DNA of 64,000 bases from Streptococcus sp. Marseille-Q5986 (GCF_946902915.1 NZ_CAMPPY010000001.1:124001-188000); one strand, 5' to 3'. Counted from the first letter of the stretch, positions 9,218 through 18,722 are shown. Numbers and translations are program-made. The notes: generated from the letters alone by a model not told the origin.

Positions 9218-9254
9218 GAAAGGTTAAGTGTCAAAAAAAGGTGCTTAACCTTTC
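9218..9254 (+). terminator. Hairpin after the sigma-like gene
   Basis: GAAAGGTTAAG (9218-9228) is perfectly inverted at 9244-9254, with a weak T-rich tail. It could be a terminator or a stabilising hairpin. Confidence 0.45.
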
Positions 9255-9294
9255 TTTATGGAAACAAGCAGATACCAAAACGGAGGAATGAAAA

Positions 9295-9624
9295 ATGAAG
9301 AAAGAAAACACATTACAGGAAGTACAGGAACAAATTTCTGAACTTCAGCAAGAAAGAGAAAAGTGCGATGTGAAGCTGAAACAATTACAAAATCAAGGCA
9401 AGAAATTAGAAAAACTTGCAAACGAAAAGGAACGAAAAAGAAGAAATCATAGGCTCATACAAAGAGGCTTGATAGTAGAAAGAGTCATTAAAAATCCTAT
9501 CATGTTTACTAACGATGAGATAGAAGAATTACTTAAAGTTGCTACTCACACAAAAGAATACAGACAAGCCTATGAAGAAATGATAAATGGGAAAGATATG
9601 GAAGATGAAACAGAGATAGAGTAG
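9295..9624 (+). CDS. DUF3847 family protein (mobilization accessory)
   Basis: This 109-residue, highly charged protein is mostly coiled coil (residues 3-50, EEVQEQISELQQEREKCDVKLKQ region) followed by a short globular part (RRNHRLIQRGLIVERVI). DUF3847 proteins are found almost only directly upstream of MobQ relaxase genes, as here. That placement and the coiled coil suggest an accessory protein that helps the relaxase at oriT, but no member has an established function that I know of. A GGAGG site precedes ATG 9295. Confidence 0.82.
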   Translation: MKKENTLQEVQEQISELQQEREKCDVKLKQLQNQGKKLEKLANEKERKRRNHRLIQRGLIVERVIKNPIMFTNDEIEELLKVATHTKEYRQAYEEMINGKDMEDETEIE

Positions 9625-9689
9625 ATAAAATAAAAAACCATAGTTTTTTCAGAAGCTCCCTGCAAGGGCAAAAAGCTTCGCAGAACGCA

Positions 9690-9735
9690 AAGCACCCTTT
9701 AGGGTGTATAATTGCGCCCTTAGAAAAACTAAGGG
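9690..9735 (+). other. Probable origin of transfer (oriT) of the MobQ type
   Basis: The 244-base gap before the relaxase gene holds an inverted repeat (CACCC/GGGTG, 9693-9706), six bases, then TGCGCCCTTA at 9713-9722. This copies the layout of the RSF1010/R1162 oriT, where a hairpin precedes TGCG^CCCT and the relaxase nicks between G and C. A second perfect inverted repeat (CCCTTAG, AAAAA, CTAAGGG; 9717-9735) overlaps the 3' side. Family knowledge plus position upstream of a MobQ relaxase support the call; nicking is inferred. Confidence 0.68.
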
Positions 9736-9868
9736 ATTTTAGCAAGTCTTTAAAAATCCAAAACTTAATAAAAACATACGGATAAAGTAGATAGGAAAAG
9801 ATACAAAAAATAACCTGTCTGCTTTTTCCTTTACCTGAAAACAAACAAAAAATGAAAGGAGCTTAAAA

Positions 9869-11521
9869 GTGGCAGAAACATTTCACTTTAATATTTCTAT
9901 GATAAGCAGAGGAAAAAGTAAATCGGCAGTTGCAAGTGCAGCATATATCTCTTGTGAGAAAATCAAAAATGAATGGGACGGAGAAGTTCACGATTACCAT
10001 AATAAAAAGGGATTTTTACATTCAGAAATCTTCTTGCCGGAGAATGTTCCCATAGCATTAAAAGATAGAACTACATTATGGAACAGCGTTGAACTAAATG
10101 AGAAAGCAAGCAATGCACAGCTTGCAAGAAATTTTATCATTGCTCTACCAAAAGAATTATCCTTTGAAGAAAACAAGAAACTCATTACCGACTTCATACA
10201 AGAACATTTTGTATCAAAAGGAATGATAGCAGACCTTGCAATTCATGATGAAAGTGATGAAGAAAATAACAATATCCATACACATATTATGACTACTCTT
10301 AGACCGATTAATAAAAAAGGAGAGTGGCTGGCAAAAAGCAAAAAAGAATATGTTCTTGATGAAAAGGGAGAAAAGATAAAACTAAAAAGTGGTAATTACA
10401 AAACAAGAAAAGTAGAGCTGACAGACTGGAACGATAAAGGCAACGCAGAGAAATGGAGAAAGAATTTTGCAAGCCTTTGTAATCAGTATTTAGAAAAAAA
10501 TCATCAGGAAAAGAGAGTAGATCATCGTTCCTACAAAAGACAAGGGATAGAAGAAATCCCAACCATTCACATGGGAGCAAGTGCCAGTGCCTTAGAGAAA
10601 AAAGGAATCGAAACCGACAAAGGAAATATCAATAGAGAAATCAAAAAGCATAACTCTTTAGTAAAAGCCATCAAGAACAAGATAAAAGAAATCACCTCTT
10701 GGATAGACTCTTTACTTGGAAATCTGCAAGCAAAATACGATGAGTATAAACAGACCAAGAAAGATGAACTGGAGAACAAAGCGGAACTCTTTAACCTCTA
10801 TGAGTATATTTCTATCTACAACGAGATACAGGGAGAAAAAACAAAAAATTTATCCTACTACGGACAGATAAAAAAGGGAAATGCAGACCTAAAGAGATTT
10901 GTAAAAGCAATCTACTATTTGAAAGATAATCATCTTCAAACCATAGCAGACCTACAAGGAAAAGTCTTTGAACTGGCAAAGCAAAGTAAAAAGATAAGTG
11001 GTGATATTCAAGATAAAACACAAAGAATAAAAGACCTAAATCAATGTGTAAGCTGCATAGACGCTATCAGAGAAAACAAAGAAGTCTATCAGGAATACAA
11101 AAGCAAGACACTATTCAAAGACAGTTTTTACAATTCCCATAAAAAAGAAATAGACAGATACCAAAGAGCAAGAAAGATCATAGAAAAATTTACTGGAACA
11201 TCAGCTATAAAGTCGAGTGATTGGCAGAAAGAAATATCAAGCCTTGAAAATCAGATACAAGAGCTAACCAAAGATAAAGCTAAAGTTCAAGACGAATTTA
11301 AGCAGATAGACCATATCAAATATGCAGTAAAGATTGTCAATGAAGAGTATGGAATAGACCTAAGCATAGAGATAGACAAGGCAATTAAGAGAGGAGATAA
11401 ACCAAGTGTGATTGCACAACTGAAAAAATTCCAAGAGCAAGAGGAAATAAAGGGGCAGTACAAACAAAAAGCCAAGGAAAAGGCTAAAGAAAATTATAAA
11501 AATAAAGGGGAGGAAAGATAA
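9869..11521 (+). CDS. MobA/MobL family relaxase (MobQ)
   Basis: This 550-residue relaxase would nick oriT and pilot the DNA strand into a recipient. The N-terminal domain (about 1-225) carries the candidate catalytic tyrosine Y26 in AAYISCEK and the metal-binding pair H137/H139 in NNIHTHIMTTLRP, both at the usual MobA/MobL positions. The rest is long coiled coil (about 240-530), rich in Lys and Glu. The start is GTG with AAAGGA upstream. It follows the DUF3847 gene and the oriT candidate, and is separated by two bases from the replisome organizer gene. No primase domain is seen. The call is firm. Confidence 0.93.
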   Translation: MAETFHFNISMISRGKSKSAVASAAYISCEKIKNEWDGEVHDYHNKKGFLHSEIFLPENVPIALKDRTTLWNSVELNEKASNAQLARNFIIALPKELSFEENKKLITDFIQEHFVSKGMIADLAIHDESDEENNNIHTHIMTTLRPINKKGEWLAKSKKEYVLDEKGEKIKLKSGNYKTRKVELTDWNDKGNAEKWRKNFASLCNQYLEKNHQEKRVDHRSYKRQGIEEIPTIHMGASASALEKKGIETDKGNINREIKKHNSLVKAIKNKIKEITSWIDSLLGNLQAKYDEYKQTKKDELENKAELFNLYEYISIYNEIQGEKTKNLSYYGQIKKGNADLKRFVKAIYYLKDNHLQTIADLQGKVFELAKQSKKISGDIQDKTQRIKDLNQCVSCIDAIRENKEVYQEYKSKTLFKDSFYNSHKKEIDRYQRARKIIEKFTGTSAIKSSDWQKEISSLENQIQELTKDKAKVQDEFKQIDHIKYAVKIVNEEYGIDLSIEIDKAIKRGDKPSVIAQLKKFQEQEEIKGQYKQKAKEKAKENYKNKGEER

Positions 11522-11523
11522 AA

Positions 11524-12276
11524 ATGGCAGACAACAGAAGATACTATTGGTTAAAATTGAAAGAAGATTTTTTTACAGATAAGAGAATCAAAAGGCTAAG
11601 AAAAATATCAGGAGGAGATACCTATACAATCATCTATCTTAAATTGCTTTTACTTAGCTTAAAAGATAGTGGGAAGCTGTATTATGATGGAGTAGAAACA
11701 GACTTTATCAAAGAGATTGCCTTAACGATTGATGAAACGGAAGATGATGTAATGGTTACAGTAAATTATATTATAGCACAAGGCTTGATGGAGATAATCA
11801 CAGAAAATGACGAGTATTTTTTAACAGAAATCCCAAGTCTTATAGGTTCAGAAACAGCTTCTACAAGGCGTTCAAGAAAATCGAGAGGACAAAAAGCGTT
11901 GCAATGCAACACTGGTGCAACACCTTGCAACCTTTTGCAACAAAACTGCAACGGAGATATAGAGATAGATAAAGAGATAGATATAGAGTTAGAAAAAGAG
12001 GGGGAGATAGAAAAAATATCCCCCAACCTTTATGGAGAATATAAAAATGTTTCCTTAACTGATGAAGAATATGGAAAATTAAAGGATAAAATGCAAGGTC
12101 ATAGGGATAAAATGATAGAGAAGCTGTCAACCTATATGCAAAGTACAGGAAGAAACTACAAAGACCATTATGCGACCTTAGTTCATTGGTATGAACAGGA
12201 CAAAGGGAAATTAAAGGAAAACAGTAAATCAAAAGTATATACCTTTGAAGATTATGACAAGGGTGAACACTTGTAG
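11524..12276 (+). CDS. Phage replisome organizer-like replication protein
   Basis: This 250-residue protein begins with the N-terminal fold of phage replisome organizers (RRYYWLKLKEDFFTDKRIKRLRKI to EYFLTEIPSLIG, residues 4-105), a winged-helix DNA-binding domain. A low-complexity linker (residues 110-165, Arg/Ser then Glu/Asp/Ile repeats) leads to a C-terminal helical part ending GRNYKDHYATLVHWYEQDK. Related proteins sit behind MobQ relaxases in mobile elements and may let the excised circle replicate. The gene starts 2 bases after the relaxase stop and is surely co-transcribed. The linker contains GAGATA-rich direct repeats in the DNA (11,955-12,010). Confidence 0.82.
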   Translation: MADNRRYYWLKLKEDFFTDKRIKRLRKISGGDTYTIIYLKLLLLSLKDSGKLYYDGVETDFIKEIALTIDETEDDVMVTVNYIIAQGLMEIITENDEYFLTEIPSLIGSETASTRRSRKSRGQKALQCNTGATPCNLLQQNCNGDIEIDKEIDIELEKEGEIEKISPNLYGEYKNVSLTDEEYGKLKDKMQGHRDKMIEKLSTYMQSTGRNYKDHYATLVHWYEQDKGKLKENSKSKVYTFEDYDKGEHL

Positions 12277-12449
12277 ACTTCGCATAAGACGGTGGAAAGG
12301 TGTTTTTAGAGCGTTAATCATAAAATAGATATGAGACTATAGCTAAGTGTAAAATAGGGCTTAAAATTGCAGTATGGAAAAAATATCGTATTTATGATAA
12401 AATGATAATGATATGGTAATAAACTCAGTTATAAGGAGAGGATATATAA

Positions 12450-12773
12450 ATGCGAATTCAATTTACTGTAACCGATGAAGAACTTGAAATTTTAACTAAA
12501 AAAGCAATAGAGGGAGGTTTCCCAAGCGTTACTGAATATTGTAAGTGTAGTAGTTTACAAGAAAATACAAGCTATGCTGACCTATATACTACCTTATTAA
12601 ACAAAATTAGCTCTTTACCAAAGGACAAAGAATTTGTTTTGAGAGAGTTAATCGCAACACCTCCGGCATTGATTGGCAGATGGTTTTATGAAAATGTAAA
12701 TAAGGGACTTGTAAAAAATGTGGAACACATCGGAAAAGCTGAAGGCGGAGTAGAAAAATATAAAAGAATATAA
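12450..12773 (+). CDS. Hypothetical element protein (107 residues)
   Basis: The first 30 residues (MRIQFTVTDEELEILTKKAIEGGFPSVTEYCK) look like a ribbon-helix-helix-type segment, and the middle (LPKDKEFVLRELIATPPALIGRWFYENVNKG) resembles DUF1413-type proteins found on Firmicute elements. I cannot assign a function; a DNA-binding regulator is the best guess. The ATG has a good AAGGAGAGG site. A promoter-like ATTTATGATAAAAT stretch lies at about 12,390-12,405 in the 173-base gap before it. Confidence 0.7.
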   Translation: MRIQFTVTDEELEILTKKAIEGGFPSVTEYCKCSSLQENTSYADLYTTLLNKISSLPKDKEFVLRELIATPPALIGRWFYENVNKGLVKNVEHIGKAEGGVEKYKRI

Positions 12774-12844
12774 GACTTATTCAAAAAGCTACGCAGTGCG
12801 TGGCGAATTGGAAAAGAATTTAGATAATGTTGGAGGTGCATTTC

Positions 12845-13853
12845 ATGGCAGAAGAAAATAAAGAGATAGTTATTGTAGATGATAAAACTATACAAGAAAA
12901 AATATATCTTATTCGTGGGCAAAAAGTAATGCTTGATGCAGATTTAGCTGAAATATATGGTTATGAAACAAAAAACTTTAATAGACAGGTGAAAAACAAC
13001 GCAGAAAAATTTGAAGGTGAAGACTTCATGTTCCAATTAACGGACGAAGAAATGGTAGAACTTTCAAGGTGCAAAAATTTCACCTTGAACAGAGGGACTG
13101 GTAGAGGAAGTAATATTAAATACAATCCTTATGCCTTTACAGAACAAGGTATTTATATGCTGATGACTGTATTAAGAGGTGAACTTGCTGTTAAGCAAAG
13201 CAGAGCTTTAGTTAGAACATTTAAGCAAATGAAAGATTTTATCATTGAAAACCAAGATTTTATCGGTTCAAAAGAATTAGTTCAAATAGCAGTACAGACA
13301 AATCAAAATACAAAGGATATAGCTGAAATAAAGTCGCAAATGGCTACAAAAAGAAGATTTGAAAAAGGTTATGGATAATTTTATAGATCCGGACACATAC
13401 AAGCATTTCCTTTTAATGAACGGAGATAAGATTGAAGCAGATGTTGCCTATACCAAAATATATAAGTCTGCAAAGAAAAGCATTTATGTGATAGACAACT
13501 ATATAGGCTTGAAAACCTTAGAATTATTAAGGGCTGCAAAAGACAATGTTGAAATTATAGTCTTTAGCGACAATGTGAAGAACAAGGATATGCTTACAAA
13601 AAATATCCTTAACGATTTTAGAAAAGATTACCCTAATATTAATCTGAAGATGAAAATTGCAGGTAAAAAGTATCACGATAGATATATTGCCATTGACTAT
13701 GGAACAGACAGTGAAGCCTTTTATCTTTGCGGAGCTTCATCAAAAGATGCAGGAAATAAAATATCAAGTATTACAAAGATAGAGGAATCTTCCAAGGATA
13801 TGTATCATACGATGTTTGGCGGAATGCTGAACAATAAGGATTTGAAAATTTAA
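12845..13853 (+). pseudogene. ORF6N-domain protein split by a one-base slip
   Basis: An ORF6N DNA-binding domain (about residues 8-100, IYLIRGQKVMLDADLAEIYGYETKNFNRQVKNN to YNPYAFTEQGIYMLMTVLRG) runs into a stop at 13,378. The following frame (from 13,359) holds a second domain reading MDNFIDPDTYKHFLLMNGDKIEADVAYTKIYKSAKKSIYVIDNYIG, the usual C-terminal half of these proteins. Removing one A from the run 13,348-13,352 restores ATKEDLKKVMDNF and a single product of about 335 residues. Start ATG 12,845 follows GGAGG by 8 bases; an upstream ATG has no site. The C-terminal half resembles phospholipase-D-like/HKD folds (KYHDRYIAIDYG). Real mutation, sequencing slip or frameshifting cannot be told apart. 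Confidence 0.85.
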
Positions 13854-13903
13854 TATGTAAATGGTAAAGCGTTATTCAATGAATAGCTATAAGACTTGCG
13901 AAA

Positions 13904-13936
13904 GGCGGTAGAAATAAAATTCTATCGTCTTTTTTA
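13904..13936 (+). terminator. Terminator after the ORF6N gene
   Basis: GGCGGTAGAA pairs with TTCTATCGTC (with G-U pairs), followed by a run of Ts. Confidence 0.7.
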
Positions 13937-13962
13937 ATTGCAACTAATAGGAGGAAAATAAT

Positions 13963-14148
13963 ATGCACGAAAACAGAAATGAACAAAATACTGGAACAAA
14001 GACCATAAAGAAGATAGGAAGGGCAACTTACGAGGTTGTAGTCCATTTTAATGAAAATGCGACTGAAACCATGCAAGATAAATTGAAAAGGATAATGCTT
14101 AGGGAAATGGAGAGAGAAAAACATCAAAAAGTCGATAAAAATGATTAG
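13963..14148 (+). CDS. TnpW family transposon-encoded protein
   Basis: This 61-residue protein has the TnpW core TKTIKKIGRATYEVVVHFNENATETMQDKLKRIML. TnpW is the last gene of Tn4451 and related mobilizable elements; its role is not known. A TAGGAGG site precedes the ATG. It ends at the very edge of the element: within 40 bases of its stop the sequence turns into a phage tail gene. Confidence 0.87.
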   Translation: MHENRNEQNTGTKTIKKIGRATYEVVVHFNENATETMQDKLKRIMLREMEREKHQKVDKND

Positions 14149-17100
14149 AAAGTCCTTGACAAGTTGTTACAGGGGTGGCGACCTTGTGCGTCATGGTTAC
14201 CAGGTTCGACTCTTAAAAAATGGCGGCTCAGAAAATGAATCGCTTTTTATGTACAAGAAAAACCTGTCTAGCTATCAGCACAAGACCTCTACCAAATCTT
14301 TGAAAACTCGAATCACCTTTAAGACTACCGTCAAAGGTGAGGGAGAACAGGCGCCTGACCGCAAGTTTTCTGTGGTGGTGGATAGTCCGCTCATTAACAA
14401 GTACAGTCAAATCTACGAAGATGTGATTGAGGTTAATGACGAAGATGTGAAGGATGAAGTCAGTCTTCGTAAGTATGGTGAGCAGTATTTCAGAACAACA
14501 CTCTGCGACATGATGGAAGATAGCCTTGAGATTGAGGTTGTCGGCCAGAGCGACGTGCCTGTCCAGATGTTCGATATTGTGAGCCTGTTTCATGAGGTCT
14601 ACAATCTGGATGTGCGCAAGAAGATTACTAAATACACCTACTCACCAATGGCCAAGAAGCTGAAATCTATTGGCTTCGGTCGGTTCCAGTCTGGGCTTGC
14701 AAATGTAATTGGTAACGCAGTGAGTGATGCCGTCAAGGGGGAGGCTCAACAATTTCAAAGTGATTTTGAAAGGCAGTTAGAAAGAGAACTCAAGAATGCT
14801 GACCTTGCTTTTGATAGGCAGAAAGGAGAATTGGTTGACCAATTCACAGACGGTCTCAATGCTGCCAAAGCTAAGGCGGAAGAAGTTAAGAGAGAACTGT
14901 CTGACACTATTGACCAGCGGTTTAGCAGTTTTGACAATGGTCCTCTGCAAGAAGCCAAGCGCAGGGCTGAAGAAGCCTTGCGAAATGCTGGCGCAAGTAG
15001 CCTGCTTGCTCAGGAAGCCAAGCGGATTGGTCTGGATTCAATTGCCAGACTCGAAGCATTCAAGTCACAGGCTACGAGCGCTCAATCAACTCTGACAGGC
15101 GATTTGGATGTTCTGAAGCAAACAGTCACAAGTGAGGTCAATCAAGCTTCAGAGTACCGCAGAACGACCACTGAGGCTCTTAGTCGCATGACTGGTCAGA
15201 TGGACGGATTTGCGACGAAATCTGAAGTTAGACAAGATGTGGCTGGGCTGACAGAGACATTTGCTAAGCTTAAAACGGATACGAACAATTTGATTTCTGG
15301 AGCTAAAAGTGAAATCACTCTAGCTAAAACAGAATTTCAGAAAACAGCTGATGGCCTATCTGCTAAGATGTCAGCAGTTGAGCGTTACGTTAATCAAGAT
15401 GGTCAGCGACAAGAGAGCTTGCAGCGTTATGCTCGAGACGAGAGCGCTCGTCAAGTCAGCGCGGTTCGTGAGCAGATATCCAGAGACTACGTTGGGAAAT
15501 CGGCTTATCAAGAGGATGTGAGAGGCCTAGAACGTCGATTTAGTGCGATAAGCACCCAGACGAACAATGATATAGCTAGGAAAATCGCTCAGTACAAGCA
15601 GACAGTCGATGGACAATTTGCAAGTATTACGTCTCAAATAGCTGGTAAGGCTAATCAGACAGACTTCCAGCGTGTTAGAGAGACTAGTCAGCTCTATGAG
15701 CGCATTATCGGTAGTAACGAGAACGACATCTCGAACAGGGTCGCTCGCATGGCTTTGACCAATCAGTTGTTTCAGGTCGAGGTAGGAAAAGCTTTTGGAA
15801 ATCACCAAAATTTATTCTTGAACTCAACCACGACAAAAGGAATTTTAAGGGCAGAAGGGGTGATTGAACGCGCATATCCTATAAGCAAAGAGGTTACGTC
15901 AGACTTTATTTCAGTATCTCCCCATGAAAAGATAGTTTTTCAACATTGGGTAACACTTTCTAAAGATCAAACCGCGTGGAGTGTATGGCAATTTTTTGAT
16001 AAAAACAAAAAGCCTATTGGTCCTCGCGGAACAGGTATAAATGCTTTTAAAGCAACTGTAGGCAAACAACACAATATCAATCGAATTACTGTACCAGAGA
16101 ATGCTTATTTCGTCAGATTCTCAGCTAGTATGTTTGATGATGGTTTGATAAAAGTAGAACACGGTTCGATTCCATCAGCTTACTCAGTAGCGCCAAATGA
16201 TGCGATTGGAGCTTTAGAAGCTGTAAAAACTGTTCAAAGTCAACTAGCTGGTTCGTGGGCAGTTCAAAACATCAACGGCGCGGGTGATTTGATTTCAGGA
16301 ATCAATCTTGGCGCCAATGGTCGTAATCGTCTTTCTGGTAAATTGACTCATATCACTGGCGAGACCTTGATTGACAGAGCTGTTATCAAGTCAGCTATGA
16401 TTGACAAGCTGAAGACGGCCAATTTTGAAGCTGGTTCGGTGACTACTACGATATTAGACGCTGAAGCTGTCACAGCTGAAAAATTGAAGGTTGACCAGGC
16501 ATTCTTCAATAAGCTTGTAGCAAACGAAGCTTACTTGAGTCAACTTTTTGCCAAGCAAGCCTTTATTTACCGTGTGCAGAGTGTTGCAATCGATGCAAGT
16601 CAGGTTCGGTCAGGTATTTTAAGCGGTGATAGAATCTATGGTGGGACGATTAGAGGGACGAATATATATGGTGGAACCTTAACAGGGCACACCCAAATTC
16701 AACTAGGCTCTTACGGTTCGTTTGATACGGTCAATGGTGGTCTACAGATTAACGTTCCGCGAGATTATAATGCCAAGAATGGATTGGGCGTTCAGTTCAT
16801 TGGATCCTATGGTCGTGGCGAGAATGTCCCTTATGGTCTTTTTGTCTATAAAGATTCTGATTTCACAAGAGGAAATACTGCAACAGATACAGATGAGTTC
16901 CTTATGACTGTACAGGGTTACATCAATGCAAAGGGAATCGGTTGGATGAGAACAGGGAAAGGGAGCGTCAATGGGAAAACCATTGCAACAATCGGGCTTT
17001 GGAACTCAGACAATGTATCTTTGAGTTTTGGCGGCTCTGCAAATGATATCTATTATAGCTATAACGGGACAGCATATAGCTTGTGGACGTGTGTGAAGGC

Positions 17101-17425
17101 ACATTTTTCAGACAGACGTCTGAAAGAAAACATCATTGACTGCAAGCATAAGGCTCTTGACTATATCCAGCAATTTCAGTTTAAGGAATACGATTGGAAG
17201 AAGCAAAAAGATAGACCACAGCAAGCGCACACGAAGATTGGTTTGATTGCCCAAGAGGTTCAAGCAGTGGATTCTACACTTGTTTACCAAAACGGAGACA
17301 CGTTGAACCTGGATAATCTCAGATTGACCAATATCGCCCTTAAAGCTATTCAGGAGCTTGCTCTTGAAAATCAAAAACTTACACAAAGATTGGAGAACTT
17401 AGAAAATGGACGCAGAACAGCTTAA
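14141..17425 (+). pseudogene. Phage tail fibre/endopeptidase-like protein, 5' end cut off by the element
   Basis: The frame holds 1094 codons, but its first ATG overlaps the end of tnpW and has no ribosome binding site. The sequence from about residue 14 (GDLVRHGYQVRLLKN) is already inside a phage tail domain, so the true N-terminus lies elsewhere. Residues 180-500 are coiled coil with repeats of Ala/Glu/Gln, 540-690 a carbohydrate-binding-like region, 720-900 a fibre with GG[ST]-type repeats, and about 991-1075 a Peptidase_S74 intramolecular chaperone (DRRLKENI to HTKIGLIAQEVQ). In related phages this protein is the receptor-binding tail tip. The insertion should abolish infectious particles unless the element excises. 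Confidence 0.85.
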
Positions 17426-17606
17426 CCAAGCCTTACAAATGACAATTAGTGAAATGTCAACAGCCTCAACAAATTCGATGATTACAAGTAATCTCTTGAG
17501 CATTCAGTTGAATGAGCAAAGGGAAGAAAATCAAAGACTTCAAGTACGAGTGGAGGAGCTGGAAGCTCTGCTTGATGAACAAACTAAACCAGCAGAAGGA
17601 GAATAG
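17406..17606 (+). CDS. Small coiled-coil phage protein
   Basis: This 66-residue protein overlaps the end of the tail gene by 20 bases in another frame, with GGAGAA upstream. Residues 25-60 form a leucine-zipper-like coil (LLSIQLNEQREENQRLQVRVEELEALL). Small coils at this position between tail tip and holin are common in streptococcal phages; the function is unknown. Translation is probably coupled to the tail gene. Confidence 0.75.
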   Translation: MDAEQLNQALQMTISEMSTASTNSMITSNLLSIQLNEQREENQRLQVRVEELEALLDEQTKPAEGE

Positions 17607-17608
17607 AC

Positions 17609-17959
17609 ATGGCAGAAACAATTCAAAACACAGATAACTTGCTAGATCTTACGAAAATCACAGAACCATTTGACCTTGCGCTCGCTTTGCGCTACATGAA
17701 AGAAAATGGAGAGTTCATTCGTTGCAAGAATGCAAGCAATGACTTCTATATGTATCGTGATGTTCAAAAACGTCCTGTGATCGTAAATGGGCGTCGCCAA
17801 TTCAAGGATGTTGAAACCGTTTGGGCGTTCAACCAGTGGGGAGGTACAACCACAACAATCAACGTAGCTGATCTGTTTAATCAGGAGTTCTACATCATGA
17901 AATTTGATGCAGAGGGCAATCCTGACTGGATGGATCCAACGGTAGAACCTAAAGAATAG
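17609..17959 (+). CDS. Phage protein of unknown function in the lysis cassette
   Basis: This 116-residue protein starts 2 bases after the preceding stop with a GGAGAA site. The core (FDLALALRYMKENGEFIRCKN, later VETVWAFNQWGG and FNQEFYIMKFD) has the general pattern of small DUF2829-like phage proteins, the family that contains the Thoeris inhibitor Tad2: an F-x-x-AL-x-x-MK-x-G-x-x-x-R start and a C-terminal strand with Trp and Phe. The similarity is weak and I would not name it. Its place between tail and holin genes is shared by many hypothetical phage genes. Confidence 0.7.
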   Translation: MAETIQNTDNLLDLTKITEPFDLALALRYMKENGEFIRCKNASNDFYMYRDVQKRPVIVNGRRQFKDVETVWAFNQWGGTTTTINVADLFNQEFYIMKFDAEGNPDWMDPTVEPKE

Positions 17960-17967
17960 GAGGTTCT

Positions 17968-18384
17968 ATGCAAATCGAATTTTTTCATTTTTTTCGAAGT
18001 GTCGTCCAGACTGAAGACGGTCTGGTCTTGTACGCTCTGGCTTTGATTGTCTCAATGGAAATCATTGATTTTGTGACAGGAACGATTGCGGCGATTGTCA
18101 ATCCTGGCATCGAATACAAGAGCAAAATCGGCATCAACGGACTTCTTCGCAAGATTTTAGGAGTCCTCTTGCTGATGATCCTCATCCCGATGTCCGTGCT
18201 CTTGCCTGAAAAGACAGGCTTTGCTTTCTTATATTCAATCTATCTTGGATATATTGTATTCACTTTTCAATCACTCATTGAAAATTATCGAAAATTAAAA
18301 GGAAATGTCACTCTTTTTCAGCCGATGGTGAAAGCATTTCAGCGCTTGCTTGAAAAAGACGAAGATAAAAATAAAGGAGAATAA
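17968..18384 (+). CDS. Phage holin, phi-LC3/Holin_4 type
   Basis: This 138-residue membrane protein has three to four predicted segments. Its EIIDFVTGTIAAI stretch followed by YKSKIGINGLLRKILGVLLLM is the mark of the Holin_4 (toxin secretion/phage lysis) family. It would form the membrane lesion that lets the amidase reach the wall. The C-terminus is charged (KDEDKNKGE), as usual for holins. GGAGG precedes the ATG, and the second holin starts 3 bases after its stop. Confidence 0.88.
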   Translation: MQIEFFHFFRSVVQTEDGLVLYALALIVSMEIIDFVTGTIAAIVNPGIEYKSKIGINGLLRKILGVLLLMILIPMSVLLPEKTGFAFLYSIYLGYIVFTFQSLIENYRKLKGNVTLFQPMVKAFQRLLEKDEDKNKGE

Positions 18385-18387
18385 CAC

Positions 18388-18720
18388 ATGCAACAAATTA
18401 CTGAAATCATTACAAACGGAGCAGTAAGCATCCTAGTCATTTTAGCTGGAATCGCAGTCAAGGCAGTCAAGGACTACCTGGTTCAAAAAGGTGGAGAAAA
18501 GACCATCAAAATCGTTGAAATCTTGGCCAAAAATGCAGTAAATGCCGTGGAGCAGGTCGCAGCCGAAACTGGTTTTAAAGGCGAAGAGAAGCTGGAACAA
18601 GCACGAACTAAAATCCGTGCTGAGCTTGCCAAATATAACATCAGCATGACCGACCGCGACCTTGATACATTTGTCGAGTCAGCGGTTAAGCAGATGAACG
18701 ATGCCTGGAAAGGAGAGTAA
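18388..18720 (+). CDS. Phage holin, LL-H family
   Basis: This 110-residue protein has a single N-terminal membrane segment ([22 protein letters not shown]) and a long charged amphipathic C-terminal part ([35 protein letters not shown]), the layout of the LL-H holin family. Two holins in tandem are common in pneumococcal phages, where both may be needed for normal timing of lysis. It lies 2 bases before the amidase gene. Confidence 0.88.
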   Translation: MQQITEIITNGAVSILVILAGIAVKAVKDYLVQKGGEKTIKIVEILAKNAVNAVEQVAAETGFKGEEKLEQARTKIRAELAKYNISMTDRDLDTFVESAVKQMNDAWKGE

Positions 18721-18722
18721 TC

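Larger units (their letters stand above)
1..14150. mobile_element. Tn4451-type integrative mobilizable element, left end outside window
   Basis: A large serine recombinase opens the region and a TnpW-family gene closes it; these are the first and last genes of Tn4451-type elements. Between them lie a sigma factor, DUF3847 protein, MobQ relaxase, replisome organizer and ORF6N protein, a common mobilization set in Firmicutes, plus a transporter cargo. No conjugation (type IV secretion) genes are seen, so it would need a helper to move. The right end falls just after the TnpW stop at 14,148, where the reading frame becomes a phage tail protein. Recombinases of this family usually have 500-700 residues, so the left end should lie roughly 1 kb before the window. 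The exact right junction is not resolved and lies within about 14,145-14,190. Confidence 0.85.

Noticed and set aside
11955-12010. GAGATA-rich repeats as a replication origin iteron array
   Set aside because: They lie in the coding linker of the replisome organizer gene and encode a Glu/Asp/Ile low-complexity stretch; without further evidence an origin is not claimed.
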